Below, in pieces: positions 1 through 10,283 of a stretch of 47,325 nt of DNA; the first letter of the stretch is position 1; each line of letters begins with the position of its first letter. The position numbers and the translations under genes were made by a program. The notes beneath the pieces are model-generated. The model saw only the letters and a list, made by a program, of their open reading frames with translations. It did no database searches and was not told the DNA's origin. Location of the stretch: the NCBI RefSeq assembly GCF_024437745.1, contig NZ_JANFNY010000035.1:1-47325 (forward strand). Reading direction: 5' to 3'. The stretch comes from Roseomonas sp. GC11. GTDB lineage: Bacteria; Pseudomonadota; Alphaproteobacteria; Acetobacterales; Acetobacteraceae.

Positions 1-1860
<1,860 letters not shown>

Positions 1861-1965
1861 GGGGTGGTCTCCGGTCTTTCGCCGGTTACATGGACGCCGG
1901 GGCGGGGGCTGGCAACGCGCTTTGGGGCGATAACGGTGATCGGCCAGGCTCATACCCAAACAGAC

Positions 1966-2001
1966 AAAGTCTTTTTGCTTCTTTTTCTTCAGAAAAAGAA
2001 G
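1966..2001 (-). repeat. Solo type B AT-rich hairpin (tail plus palindrome)
   Basis: CTTCTTTTTC at 1978-1987 and GAAAAAGAAG at 1992-2001 form a perfect 10-bp stem with a 4-base loop. The conserved tail, read as AAAGTCTTTTTG on the plus strand, lies at 1966-1977. The same unit recurs at 20456, 27347 and 35206. Unlike most copies, this one lies in the divergent promoter region between the exporter and the Nudix gene. Confidence 0.85.
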
Positions 2002-2084
2002 TTTCCTTCATATTCCTTCCATCTTCTTCCCTCCCGCGCGCGGCCACTTTTTTTCTGTCGCCCGCTGGCGCACAACGCCGGGCC

Positions 2085-2942
2085 ATGACGACCGGATTCG
2101 CCCGCCACATCGCCGCCTGCAACAACCTGGCCTCGCCGGCCGGCCTGGTGCCCTTCCGCATCGCGGCGGCGCCGGTGGGCTGGCTCTCGCCCGACGTGGC
2201 CCGCTGGCTCTCCTTCCGCCCGCGGGACTTCCACTTCGATGCCGGTGGCGTGGTGCTGCCGCCGCGCCGCCTGGGCCGCCCCTCGCCGCAGGCCGTGCTG
2301 GACGATGCCGCGCGCGGGCTTGCGAAGGCCGGCTATCTCCGCCTGCGGGACGAGGCTTTCGATGTCCGCGCCACGCCGGATGGCCCGGTGCTCGCCACGC
2401 TGGATCGTGGCGCCATCCCGGCCTTCGGCGTGGTGGCGCAGGGCGTCCACCTCAACGGGCTGGTGCGGCGGGCGGATGGGCTGCATCTCTGGCTGGGCAA
2501 GCGCGCCGCCAGCAAGGCGGTGGCGCCGGGGCAGTGGGACAATATCGTGGCGGGCGGCATGCCGGCCGGCCTCTCGCCCGGGGAAACCCTGGTGAAGGAG
2601 GCGGCGGAGGAAGCCGGCCTCGCCCCGGAACTGGCCGGGCAGGCGCGGCAGGTGGCGCGGCTTTCCTACATCATGCAGGGGCCGGAAGGGCTGCGGCGGG
2701 ACATCCTGCACGTCTTTGACCTCGACATCCCCGAGGCGATCACGCCAGTGCCGGCGGATGGGGAGGTTGAGAGCTTTGAACTCTGGCCCATCCGCCGCGT
2801 GCTGGAAGCCGTGCGCGATGGCGATGCGGTGAAGTTCAACGTCAATCTGGTGTTGATCGATCTGTTTATTCGTGAAGGGCTGATCGACCCGGCCAGCGCG
2901 GAAGGGCAATCCCTCGCCCGGGGGCTGCGGGCGGGGGCGTAA
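2085..2942 (+). CDS. Nudix hydrolase, DUF4743 / thiamine-pyrophosphokinase-associated type
   Basis: A 285-residue protein with an N-terminal DUF4743-like region and a Nudix domain from about residue 115. The Nudix box sits near residues 155-177, read as GGMPAG then ETLVKEAAEEAGL. Compared with the consensus GX5EX7REUXEEXGU, the first Glu is Leu and the Arg is Lys. Both changes are usual in the branch that carries the context WDN-VAGG-PAGLS, related to the Nudix part fused to thiamine pyrophosphokinase in fungi. The likely role is hydrolysis of a nucleotide or thiamine-diphosphate-like compound; the substrate is not determined. The frame is open further upstream, but the ATG at 2085 is where family-like sequence (MTTGFARHI) starts and where the AT-rich repeat region ends. 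The gene converges with the chemoreceptor gene. Confidence 0.85.
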   Translation: MTTGFARHIAACNNLASPAGLVPFRIAAAPVGWLSPDVARWLSFRPRDFHFDAGGVVLPPRRLGRPSPQAVLDDAARGLAKAGYLRLRDEAFDVRATPDGPVLATLDRGAIPAFGVVAQGVHLNGLVRRADGLHLWLGKRAASKAVAPGQWDNIVAGGMPAGLSPGETLVKEAAEEAGLAPELAGQARQVARLSYIMQGPEGLRRDILHVFDLDIPEAITPVPADGEVESFELWPIRRVLEAVRDGDAVKFNVNLVLIDLFIREGLIDPASAEGQSLARGLRAGA

Positions 2943-2958
2943 AGAGAGGAAGAGAAGG

Positions 2959-2993
2959 GTTCTTTTTTGGAAAAAAGAACCAAAAAACTTTTT
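2959..2993 (+). repeat. Solo type A AT-rich hairpin with tail
   Basis: GTTCTTTTTT at 2959-2968 and AAAAAAGAAC at 2971-2980 form a perfect stem with a GG loop, followed by the conserved tail CAAAAAACTTTTT. It lies 17 bases after the Nudix stop and 15 bases before the stop of the converging chemoreceptor gene, so it could end transcription in both directions. Confidence 0.85.
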
Positions 2994-3007
2994 CTGTCTG
3001 GGGCCAG

Positions 3008-5086
3008 TCAGGCAGCGCGGATGCTGGTCAGGAAGCGTTCCATCTGGCCGCGCAGCGCCTCCGCCCGTTGCGCCAGCTCGCCGGAGGCTGCGCGGACTTC
3101 GGTGGCCGCGCTGCCCGTGCGCTCGGCATCGGCGCTGACGCCGGTGGCATGGCGGGAGGCGGCGTTGGTGCCCGCGGCGGCCTTGGCCACGGCGCGGCCG
3201 ATTTCCTGTGTTGCCTCGGCCTGCTGGCCTGCCGCCTCCGCCACCTGGGCTGTGGCGTTGTTGATCTGCTCGATGATCGCGGTGATGGCGCCAATCGCCT
3301 GCACGGTGCGCCCCGTCTCCGCCTGCATCGCCGCGATCTGGGCGGAAATCTCCTCCGTCGCCTTCGCCGTCTGGCTGGCCAGGGTCTTCACCTCGGAGGC
3401 CACCACGGCGAAGCCCTTGCCCGCCTCGCCGGCGCGGGCGGCCTCGATGGTGGCGTTCAGCGCCAGCAGGTTGGTCTGGCCGGCGATGCTGTTGATCAAC
3501 TGCACCACATCGCCGATGCGGTTGGCGGCCTCGGACAGGCCGTGGACGGTGCGCCCGGCCTGATCGGCGGCCTGCACGGCGGAACGGGCCTGCCGCGCGC
3601 CATCCTGCACCTGCCGGGCCACCTCGGCGATGCTGGCCGCCAGCTGCTCGGCGGCGGCGGCGACGGTCTGCACATTCTGGCTGGCCTGGCTGGCGGCCTC
3701 CGCCACGTCACCGGCATGGCGGGTGCCATCGGCGGCGATGCCCGCCATGCTGGCCGCCGTCGCGTCGAGTTCCGTGGCGGCGGAGGCGACGACGCGCAGC
3801 ATCCCCGCCGTATCCTCCTCGAAGCTGTTGAGCAGGGCGCCGATGCGCTGGGCGCGGGCCAGCTCGGCCTGCTGGGCCTGCTGCTGGGCCTCCTGCATCG
3901 CCCGCCGCTCCAGCGAGCCCTGGCGCAGCGTCTCGACGGCGCGGGCCATCTCGCCCAGTTCGTCCGGGCGGGCGCGGCCGGGCACGGAGAGGTCCAGCAC
4001 CCCCTCGGCGATGCGCGCCACGCTGCCGGTCAGCGCCCGCAGCGGCTGCACCAGCCGGCGCATCAGCAGCACCAGGCTGCCGATGGCCAGCAGCGTGGTC
4101 AGCACCACGAGGCCGAGCGCCAGCAGCAATTCCCGCAGGGCCGCACCATGCGCATGATCCGAGATGGCCAGGGCCTCGTCCAGCGCGGCATCGCGCAGGT
4201 CGAGCAGGGCGGCGAGGCCGGGCGCGGTCCAGCGGCGCATCTCGTTGCTGCCCTCGGCCCAGGTGCCGCGCGGGGCGGGCTGGCCGAGATGGGGGGCCGC
4301 CAGCTCCGCCTGCTGCCGCAGCCGGGTGGCCAGTTCCTCGCTGCGGGTGGCGTAGAGGCGGACGGCCTCCTGCAGGCGCGGGCGGCCCTCCAGCACGGCG
4401 GCGAGGCGGCGGGCGCTCTCATAGGCCTGCTGCGCGCGGCCCAGCTGCCCCTGGAAATTGTTGTAGGCGGCGCGCTCCACCACGCCGCCATTCACCCAGC
4501 CGAAGAGCAGCACGACATTGCGGCCCATCAGGTCGCGCTGGTCCATCACCGCATTGGCGATCTCGACCGGCAGCATCAGCTCCGGCTGGCCGCGGGCGAG
4601 GAAGCGGGTGAGGCCGGCGCCGAGTTCGGCGGCGCGGCCCGCCATCTCCCCCCGGGCGCGGCCGAGATCGGCGGCCAGGGTGGGGTCGCGCTGCGCGGGC
4701 GGGCGGGTGAAGGCCTCCTCCGCGCGGCGGCGCAGCGTGGCGAGGTCCTGGATGATCTGGCCGGGCGCGCGCTTCGCGGCATCCGCCAGGGAGGTGGCCG
4801 GCATCGCCTGATCCAGCCGGGCCAGCAACTGGTCCGTCACCGGCGCGGCGGCGCGCAGCGCGGCCATGTCCGGCGTGGGGGTGCTGATGGAGCTGGCATA
4901 TTGCCCCACTTCGAGGGCGAGGGCGGTCTGGCTGCGCTGCGCGGCGCTGAGGGCGCGGGTGTCGAGCGTGGCCTGCCCCGCGACACGCCAGGCCTCATAA
5001 GCCTGCCCCGCCAGCAGCAGGGAGGCCAGCGCACCCGGCAGGCCCACCGCGCAGAAGCCTGCCAGGAAAAGAGTGCGAATGCGCAT
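3008..5086 (-). CDS. Methyl-accepting chemotaxis protein
   Basis: A 692-residue chemoreceptor. It has a first membrane helix at about residues 5-27, a helical periplasmic sensor region of about 280 residues, a second membrane helix at about 316-343, a HAMP domain to about 395, and a long cytoplasmic signalling coiled coil. The CheW/CheA-binding hairpin tip is clear near residues 545-570 ([20 protein letters not shown]). There is no obvious C-terminal receptor-methyltransferase pentapeptide; the protein ends [11 protein letters not shown]. The sensor region looks like a helical bundle, but I cannot name its ligand. No che or flagellar genes are in the window apart from a distant flagellin-like gene near 42 kb, so this is an orphan receptor here. 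Confidence 0.93.
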   Translation of the reverse strand: MRIRTLFLAGFCAVGLPGALASLLLAGQAYEAWRVAGQATLDTRALSAAQRSQTALALEVGQYASSISTPTPDMAALRAAAPVTDQLLARLDQAMPATSLADAAKRAPGQIIQDLATLRRRAEEAFTRPPAQRDPTLAADLGRARGEMAGRAAELGAGLTRFLARGQPELMLPVEIANAVMDQRDLMGRNVVLLFGWVNGGVVERAAYNNFQGQLGRAQQAYESARRLAAVLEGRPRLQEAVRLYATRSEELATRLRQQAELAAPHLGQPAPRGTWAEGSNEMRRWTAPGLAALLDLRDAALDEALAISDHAHGAALRELLLALGLVVLTTLLAIGSLVLLMRRLVQPLRALTGSVARIAEGVLDLSVPGRARPDELGEMARAVETLRQGSLERRAMQEAQQQAQQAELARAQRIGALLNSFEEDTAGMLRVVASAATELDATAASMAGIAADGTRHAGDVAEAASQASQNVQTVAAAAEQLAASIAEVARQVQDGARQARSAVQAADQAGRTVHGLSEAANRIGDVVQLINSIAGQTNLLALNATIEAARAGEAGKGFAVVASEVKTLASQTAKATEEISAQIAAMQAETGRTVQAIGAITAIIEQINNATAQVAEAAGQQAEATQEIGRAVAKAAAGTNAASRHATGVSADAERTGSAATEVRAASGELAQRAEALRGQMERFLTSIRAA

Positions 5087-5170
5087 CCGTTTTGGCGACC
5101 CACCATTTCAGGTGAGTAAACTTACAACGCTTTAATGAATAAACCCTTGCTACTCTTCCCCATTTTCTGT

Positions 5171-5239
5171 GGCGTTCCGGTTATTCTCTGGCGGAACGCC
5201 CCTGAAAAAGTTTTTTGGTTCTTTTTTCCAAAAAAGAAC
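5171..5239 (-). repeat. Partial composite element: GC palindrome plus type A hairpin
   Basis: A GC-rich inverted repeat (GGCGTTCCG at 5171-5179, CGGAACGCC at 5192-5200) is followed by the inverted tail (AAAAAGTTTTTTGG) and a type A hairpin with perfect arms at 5218-5227 and 5230-5239. It lies 24 bases after the stop of the SYLF gene and upstream of the chemoreceptor gene, both on the minus strand. The core differs from those of the other copies. Confidence 0.8.
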
Positions 5240-5263
5240 TCTCTTCTTTCCTTAACCTTCCCC

Positions 5264-6079
5264 TCACCGCAGGGGCTGGGCCTGGACGCCGCCGCTCTGA
5301 TAGGCCGGGGGCGGCTCATAGCCTGGGGTGGTGGGCGGGATCTGCTGCCCCGCCGGTGCGGGGGCGCTGCCGCCGCCATGCTGGCCGCCGAAGCGCAGCA
5401 GGGCGCCGCGCAGCGGGTCGGAGCCCGGATTATACCCCGCCATGTCGACGACGATCTGCCGCGGGCTGAGATCCTTGCCGTAATAGGTGCGGTTGGCCTC
5501 GCTGCGGGTGGAGAGCAGGGAGCCATCGAGGGCGATGCCGGCGTAGAGGCCGCGGCTCTTGGCGAAGGTGACGATATCGGCGCCGACGGCGGCGGTGGTG
5601 GAGCCGGAGATGCCGCCGCCGATGGTGGCCACGGCGATGCCGGCATCGGCGCCGACCTTGAACTGGCTGTCCATCAGGGCGTTCAGGCCCTTATCCGTCA
5701 GCACCAGCATCATGACCATGGCGTCCTGCACGCCGATCTGGAAGCCGATGCTGCCGCTGCCCAGGCCGTAGAAGGCGGGGGAGGACCAGGAGCCGGCGCC
5801 GTCGCGCGCCAGCAGGACGCAGGAGCCGCCCTGGCCGCCCAGGATGAAGCCGGCGCGGAAGATGCGCGGGCAGACCATCACGGCGCGGGCGCGGCGCAGC
5901 AGGGTGATGGCGTCGTTGAAATGGGCGGCATTGCCGTTGCCGCCGCCCAGCATTTCCTGCACCGCCAGGGTGGAGCGGTCGACCAGCGCCTGTTCCTCGC
6001 CGGCCGCCGCCGCCGGCCGTGCCAGGCCGATCAGCGCCGTGAGGGCCAGGGCGATGGGAGCGTAGATCGAGCGCCGCAT
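5264..6079 (-). CDS. SYLF / Ysc84-type lipid-binding protein, exported
   Basis: A 271-residue protein with a clear signal peptide (MRRSIYAPIALALTALIG, then LARPAAAAG) and a Ysc84/SYLF (DUF500) domain over about residues 40-215. Typical features are the ARAVMVCP-IFRAGFILGG-GG stretch, a Gly-rich segment around GLGSGSIGFQIGVQ, and a later VGADIVTFAKSRGLYAGIALDGS. SYLF domains bind phosphoinositides or other anionic lipids in eukaryotes; bacterial exported members are mostly uncharacterised envelope proteins. The tail is rich in Pro, Gly and Gln. Two ATGs lie together. I chose the second (6079) because GGAGG is directly adjacent to the first (6085) but 6 bases before the second. Confidence 0.88.
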   Translation of the reverse strand: MRRSIYAPIALALTALIGLARPAAAAGEEQALVDRSTLAVQEMLGGGNGNAAHFNDAITLLRRARAVMVCPRIFRAGFILGGQGGSCVLLARDGAGSWSSPAFYGLGSGSIGFQIGVQDAMVMMLVLTDKGLNALMDSQFKVGADAGIAVATIGGGISGSTTAAVGADIVTFAKSRGLYAGIALDGSLLSTRSEANRTYYGKDLSPRQIVVDMAGYNPGSDPLRGALLRFGGQHGGGSAPAPAGQQIPPTTPGYEPPPAYQSGGVQAQPLR

Positions 6080-6248
6080 GAACATCCTCCGCCAAGCTGT
6101 TGCCCAGACATGAACTCCCGCCTGCCTCATGGCAAGCCCCATGGCCCATGCCGGGGGGAGGCGCGGCCCACAACCGCGCGATGGCACACTGGCCCGGGCA
6201 GATGGCGGCCATATGGCCATTTTGCTCCGGTTTTGCGGCAGGCGGTGC

Positions 6249-7178
6249 CTAGGCCGCCGGCGGGCTTTCCGTCCCCGGCTTCTTTCCGGCCAGATTCTGC
6301 TCGGCCAGCGGGTGGTGCGTCTCGACGATCTGGCGCAGCCGTTCCTCCAGCACGCGGGTATAGATCTGCGTGGTGGCGATATCGGCATGGCCGAGCAGCA
6401 TCTGCAGCGCGCGCAGATCCGCCCCGCCCTCCAGCAGATGCGTGGCGAAGGAGTGGCGCAGCACATGCGGGCTGACCTTCGCCGGGTCCAGCCCCGCCGC
6501 CAGCGCCGCCTGCTTGGCGAGCAGCAGCAGGCTCTGCCGCGTCAGGTGGCCGGAGGCGGCATGCGAGGGAAACAGCCATTTGGACGGTTTCTTCGGCGCC
6601 CGCAGGCTGAGCGCCGCCCGCCGCGCGCGGTCCGAGATGGGGACGAGGCGTTCCTTCCCCCCCTTGCCGCGCACCATCACCAGGGGGCTGTCCTGCATCA
6701 GTGCCTGGGCGGGGAGGGAGACCAGCTCGCTGGCGCGCAGGCCGGAGCAGTAGAGCAGTTCCAGCAGCGCCGTGGCCAGCGGCCCGCGCTTGCCGGGCAG
6801 GCGGGCGGCGGCGTCGAGCAGTGCCTCCACCTCCTCCCGCCGCAGCGCCTTGGGCACGCGGGAGGGCTGGCGCGGGCTGTCGAGGATTTCCGTGGGGTCG
6901 TCGGCGCGCACGCCCTCCGCCGCCAGGAAGCGGTAGAATTGCCGCAGGGCGGAGAGGCGCCGCGCCGCCGTGCGCGGCGAGAGGCCCGAATCCGTCAGCC
7001 AGACGAGATAGGCGCGCAGCAGCTCGGGCGACGCCGTGACGGGCGCCCCCTCCCTGCGGCGGGCGAAGCCGGCGAAGTCCTCCAGATCGGCGCGGTAGGC
7101 GGCCAGCGTGTTGCGCGCGGCGCCACGCTCGGCCGCCAGCATTTCCAGGAAGGCTTCGAGATGGCGGTCCATCCCCAT
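6249..7178 (-). CDS. xerD: Tyrosine recombinase XerD
   Basis: A 309-residue site-specific recombinase. The N-terminal SAM-like core-binding domain covers about residues 1-90 and the catalytic domain about 105-300. Catalytic residues are visible: Arg in CSGLRASEL (about 146), Lys in RGKGGKER, His/Arg in HVLRHSFATH (about 238-247), His in LLGHADI, and the nucleophile Tyr in IYTRV (about 272). The length and the short C-terminal tail match chromosomal XerD, which resolves chromosome dimers at dif with XerC, rather than a phage integrase. No mobile-element cargo or attachment repeats flank it. A purine-rich stretch directly upstream of the ATG serves as ribosome binding site. Confidence 0.93.
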   Translation of the reverse strand: MGMDRHLEAFLEMLAAERGAARNTLAAYRADLEDFAGFARRREGAPVTASPELLRAYLVWLTDSGLSPRTAARRLSALRQFYRFLAAEGVRADDPTEILDSPRQPSRVPKALRREEVEALLDAAARLPGKRGPLATALLELLYCSGLRASELVSLPAQALMQDSPLVMVRGKGGKERLVPISDRARRAALSLRAPKKPSKWLFPSHAASGHLTRQSLLLLAKQAALAAGLDPAKVSPHVLRHSFATHLLEGGADLRALQMLLGHADIATTQIYTRVLEERLRQIVETHHPLAEQNLAGKKPGTESPPAA

Positions 7179-7198
7179 TCCCCCCCGGTCAGCCCGGG

Positions 7199-7345
7199 TC
7201 AGCGTGTGCCGAAGCGCTCATTGGGCAGCACGCGCTCCACCGGCTGCTGGCTGACCGGCGGCGGGAAGGCGCCGAGCACCAGCAGGCCGCCCAGGGCGGC
7301 CAGGATGAGGATCAGGACGAGAAGAAGCAAAGGGCGGCGGAACAT
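7199..7345 (-). CDS. Small single-helix membrane protein, unknown
   Basis: A 48-residue protein beginning MFRRPLLLLVLILILAALGG, with one strongly hydrophobic helix (about residues 4-28) and a short polar tail ending NERFGTR. It lies between xerD (same strand, 20 bases away) and aroKB (divergent, 35 bases away). Small proteins of this kind next to aroK are familiar from annotated Acetobacteraceae genomes, but that is recollection and I cannot assign a function. The ribosome binding site is weak, with AGGA about 17 bases upstream. Confidence 0.6.
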   Translation of the reverse strand: MFRRPLLLLVLILILAALGGLLVLGAFPPPVSQQPVERVLPNERFGTR

Positions 7346-7380
7346 GGCGGCCGTGGGTATCCTCGCGCGCGGGGAATGTT

Positions 7381-9171
7381 GTGCTACCTTCCACCCTTGT
7401 GTCACGCAACCTCGGCCTTGCCATTGTTCCGCCCGCCGCATCGCCGGCGCCCGAGCCGCCCGCCCCGGAGGCAGCGGCGACCCTTGCCGCCCCGCCGGCG
7501 CCCCTGAGCTCGCCTTTGGGCTCACCTTTGGGCTGGGCCGCGCGGTCGGTCGTGCTCGTCGGCATGCCAGGTGCCGGCAAGTCCTCGATCGGCAAGCGCA
7601 TGGCGCAGCGCCTCGGCCTGCCTTTCCGCGACGCGGATACGGAGATCGAGGCCGCCGCCGGGCAGCCGATCACGGAAATTTTTGCCCGCTATGGCGAGCC
7701 GCATTTCCGCGAGGGGGAGCGCCGCGTCATCGCCCGCCTCCTGGCCGGGCCGCCCCTGGTGCTGGCCACCGGCGGCGGCGCCTATGCCGATGCGGAGACG
7801 CGCCGCGCCATCCGCGACTCGGGCGCCCTGGCCGTCTGGCTGCGCTGCTCCATCCCCGTGCTGCTGCCGCGCGTCTCCGGCCGGGCGACGCGCCCGATGT
7901 TCATCAACCAGGACCCCGCCGAGGTGCTGGGCCGCCTGATGGCCGCGCGCCATCCGCTCTATGCCGAGGCCGACATCATCGTGAACTGCCCCGAGGAAAC
8001 CCCGGAAGCCACCACGGACCGCGTGCTGGAGGCCATCACCACCCATGCGCCCCCGGCGCGCCTGCCCGTGCCGCTCTCCGGCGGCCGCGCCTATGAGGTG
8101 CTGGTGGGGCGGGACCTGCTGGCGCGCGCCGGCGGGCTGATCGCCCCGGCGCTGCCGGCGCGGCGCGTGGCCATCGTCAGCGATGCCTCGGTGGCGGCGC
8201 TGCACCTGCCCGCCCTGCGCGCCGGGCTGGCCGAGGCCGGCTTCGAGATCCGCGCCAGCCTGACCGTGCCGCCCGGCGAGGCCAGCAAGAATTTTTCCCA
8301 GTTCGCCGCGCTGATGGAGGATCTGATGGCCGCCGGGGTGGACCGCGGCACGGCCATCATCGCCCTCGGCGGCGGGGTGGTGGGGGATCTCGCCGGCTAT
8401 GTCGCCGCCAGCGCGCTGCGCGGCCTGCCCTTCGTGCAGATCCCGACGACGCTGCTGGCCCAGGTGGACAGCTCGGTGGGCGGCAAGACGGGCATCAACC
8501 TGCGCGCCGGCAAGAACCTGGCCGGCGCCTTCCACCAGCCGCGCATCGTGCTGGCCGATACCGGGGTGCTCGCCACCCTGCCGGCCCGCGAACTGCGCGC
8601 CGGCTATGCCGAGGTGGCCAAGCACGGCCTGTTGCAGGGCCCGCTCTGGGACTGGTGCGAGGCCGAGGGGGCGAAGGCCGTGGCCGGCGACCCGGAGGCG
8701 CTGCGCCACGCCGTGCTGGAAAGCTGCCGCCTGAAGGCCGCCGTCGTCGCCGCCGATGAGCGGGAGGAAAGCCCGGAGGGCGGGCGCGCCCTGCTCAACC
8801 TCGGCCATACCTTCGGCCACGCCATCGAGGCGGAGTGCGGCTATGACGGCAGCCTGCTGCATGGCGAGGGGGTGGCCATCGGCCTCGGCCTCGCGGCGCG
8901 GCTCTCGGCCATGCTCGGGCTCTGCGCGCCGGAACTGGCGGGGCGGGTGGAGGCGCATCTGGCCGCCGTCGGCCTGCCCGCCCGCCTCTCCCACCTGCCG
9001 CGCCGCTTCACCGTGGCGGCGCTGATGGCCCGCATGCGCAAGGACAAGAAGGTGCGGGATGGCGCCCTGCGCTTCATCCTGCTGCGCGGGCCAGGGCAGG
9101 CTTTCACCAAGGGCGATGTCGATCCCGCCCTGGTCGAGGCGCTGCTGCGCGCGGAAGGGGCTGTGGGGTAA
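7381..9171 (+). CDS. aroKB: Bifunctional shikimate kinase / 3-dehydroquinate synthase
   Basis: A two-domain enzyme that covers two non-consecutive steps of the shikimate pathway. The N-terminal shikimate kinase (about residues 55-225) has Walker A GMPGAGKSS, the shikimate-binding DADTEIE, and the GGGAY loop. The C-terminal 3-dehydroquinate synthase (about 235-592) has GGGVVGDLAG, the NAD- and metal-binding stretch DSSVGGKTGIN, GYAEVAKHGLL, and the metal His in LGHTFGHAIE. The proteins are usually separate; the fusion is known in several alphaproteobacteria. The frame opens at GTG 7381, with GGGGAA just upstream; GTG 7399 is an alternative. The first 50 residues are a Pro/Ala-rich leader with a small GSPLGSPLG duplication, likely disordered. 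Confidence 0.95.
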   Translation: MLPSTLVSRNLGLAIVPPAASPAPEPPAPEAAATLAAPPAPLSSPLGSPLGWAARSVVLVGMPGAGKSSIGKRMAQRLGLPFRDADTEIEAAAGQPITEIFARYGEPHFREGERRVIARLLAGPPLVLATGGGAYADAETRRAIRDSGALAVWLRCSIPVLLPRVSGRATRPMFINQDPAEVLGRLMAARHPLYAEADIIVNCPEETPEATTDRVLEAITTHAPPARLPVPLSGGRAYEVLVGRDLLARAGGLIAPALPARRVAIVSDASVAALHLPALRAGLAEAGFEIRASLTVPPGEASKNFSQFAALMEDLMAAGVDRGTAIIALGGGVVGDLAGYVAASALRGLPFVQIPTTLLAQVDSSVGGKTGINLRAGKNLAGAFHQPRIVLADTGVLATLPARELRAGYAEVAKHGLLQGPLWDWCEAEGAKAVAGDPEALRHAVLESCRLKAAVVAADEREESPEGGRALLNLGHTFGHAIEAECGYDGSLLHGEGVAIGLGLAARLSAMLGLCAPELAGRVEAHLAAVGLPARLSHLPRRFTVAALMARMRKDKKVRDGALRFILLRGPGQAFTKGDVDPALVEALLRAEGAVG

Positions 9172-9174
9172 GTC

Positions 9175-9331
9175 CTGGGGAGGCTCCGCCTCCCCAGACC
9201 CCTCCGCCGGGGGGACAGGGTCCCCCCAAATCTTCCCTTGGGGACCCCGCCATCAGATCGCGGGGTCCCCCCAGGAAAAATTCGGGGTGGCCGTGCCACC
9301 CCGGCGGGGGTTCAGGGGGCAGAGCCCCCTG
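9175..9331. repeat. Cluster of GC-rich hairpins
   Basis: Several short palindromes follow each other. CTGGGGAGGC/GCCTCCCCAG is at 9175-9197. A GGGGGGAC/GTCCCCCC pair, a GGGGACCCCG/CGGGGTCCCC pair and a GGGGTGGC/GCCACCCC pair follow. CAGGGGGC/GCCCCCTG is at 9313-9331. The last one overlaps the 3' end of the phytase-like gene. A similar cluster lies at 43561-43714, and a remnant near 12232-12285. They could be REP-like repeats, terminators for the converging genes, or both. Confidence 0.75.
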
Positions 9332-10283
9332 CCCAGCGGAACAGGTGCAAAAGCCCCCGCTGCACCGGGAGTTCGTTGTCATCCACGAGCATCGCCACCC
9401 AGTCCTGCCCCTGGTGGCGGAAGCTGGCCACGCCTTCCCAGTTCTCGGCCGGCAGGGCCTGCGCCTCCAGGATGACCTCGCCCTGCAACAGCGTCTCCGG
9501 CCCGGCGCCGGCCAGCAGGGCGGCGGGCAGATGCACCAGCCGGGCATGGAACCAGCGGCGCAGGCTGAAGCTGCGCTCCACCACCAGCGCCCCGCCCCCC
9601 GGCAGCCCACAGGCATCGGAAGGAACAAAACCCTCCGCCGGGCGGTAGCCCAGCGGCACCCAGCGCCCCGGCCCGCCGATCCAGCCGCGCAGCCAGCCCT
9701 GCGGGCCGGTCCACAGCCCCTCGCTGATCGCCAGCAGCCGGCCATCGGCCAGCACGGCCAGGCTCTCCAGCCCGGCATTCAGCGGCGCCTGCCGCAATTC
9801 GGGCGGCATGGGCCAGAGCGTGCCGGGCGCCGCCAGCGTGGCGTGGTGCTGCACCCGGTGCCAGCGCTCGAAGCCGATCAGCCAGCTGCCATCCGGCAGC
9901 CGCGCCAGGGACTCGGCATCGGCGAGCAGCCGCCCCGGCGGCTCCAGCAGGAAGCCATGGTCGATCGCGCCGGTCTCCACCCCCTCCAGCCCGCGCGGCG
10001 CGCCGGTGGCGTCCAGCACCAGCCGGGCGCGCAGCCAGAAGCCCTGGTCGCTGATGGCGGACAGGGTGAGGTCATCGGCCACATGCAGGGCGGACCAGCC
10101 GCCATGCCCGATGGCCGCCGGCTCCAGCAGCAGCCCACCCTGGGAGAGGAGCGGCGCGCCGGGCGGCAGGGGGAGGGGAGGGAGCGGGCGGATTTCCGCC
10201 AGCGCCCCCCGCAGCACGCAGCCGCCCAGCGAGGCCAGACCCAGCGCGCCCAGCAGCAGGCTGCGCCGGTTCAGTCGGATCAC
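9312..10283 (-). CDS. Exported lipoprotein with phytase-like/esterase-like domain
   Basis: A 323-residue protein of the family annotated as esterase-like activity of phytase. It is probably a beta-propeller with repeated segments such as [26 protein letters not shown] and [14 protein letters not shown]. The N-terminus ([18 protein letters not shown]) has a twin-Arg-like start and a lipobox LGGC, so it is probably a lipoprotein. The catalytic activity and substrate are unknown. Its ATG overlaps the stop of cobT as ATGA (10280-10283), so the two are translationally coupled, though a functional link to cobalamin is not evident. The last codons lie inside a GC-rich hairpin of the neighbouring repeat cluster. 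Confidence 0.8.
   Translation of the reverse strand: MIRLNRRSLLLGALGLASLGGCVLRGALAEIRPLPPLPLPPGAPLLSQGGLLLEPAAIGHGGWSALHVADDLTLSAISDQGFWLRARLVLDATGAPRGLEGVETGAIDHGFLLEPPGRLLADAESLARLPDGSWLIGFERWHRVQHHATLAAPGTLWPMPPELRQAPLNAGLESLAVLADGRLLAISEGLWTGPQGWLRGWIGGPGRWVPLGYRPAEGFVPSDACGLPGGGALVVERSFSLRRWFHARLVHLPAALLAGAGPETLLQGEVILEAQALPAENWEGVASFRHQGQDWVAMLVDDNELPVQRGLLHLFRWAGGSAP

Noticed and set aside
2959-2993. AT-rich hairpins considered as ordinary intrinsic terminators only
   Set aside because: Normal terminators in this window have GC stems (27511, 35339, 41617). The AT hairpins have pure A/T-rich stems, an invariant tail sequence and paired, inward-facing ends, which termination alone does not explain. 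A terminating effect is still possible.
6207-6218. Perfect palindrome GGCCATATGGCC upstream of the SYLF gene
   Set aside because: A 12-base palindrome of GC-rich composition is expected by chance in a window this long, and there is no supporting context.
6249-7178. Tyrosine recombinase considered as the integrase of a mobile element
   Set aside because: Length and sequence blocks fit housekeeping XerD, neighbours are chromosomal genes, and no attachment repeats or cargo are visible.
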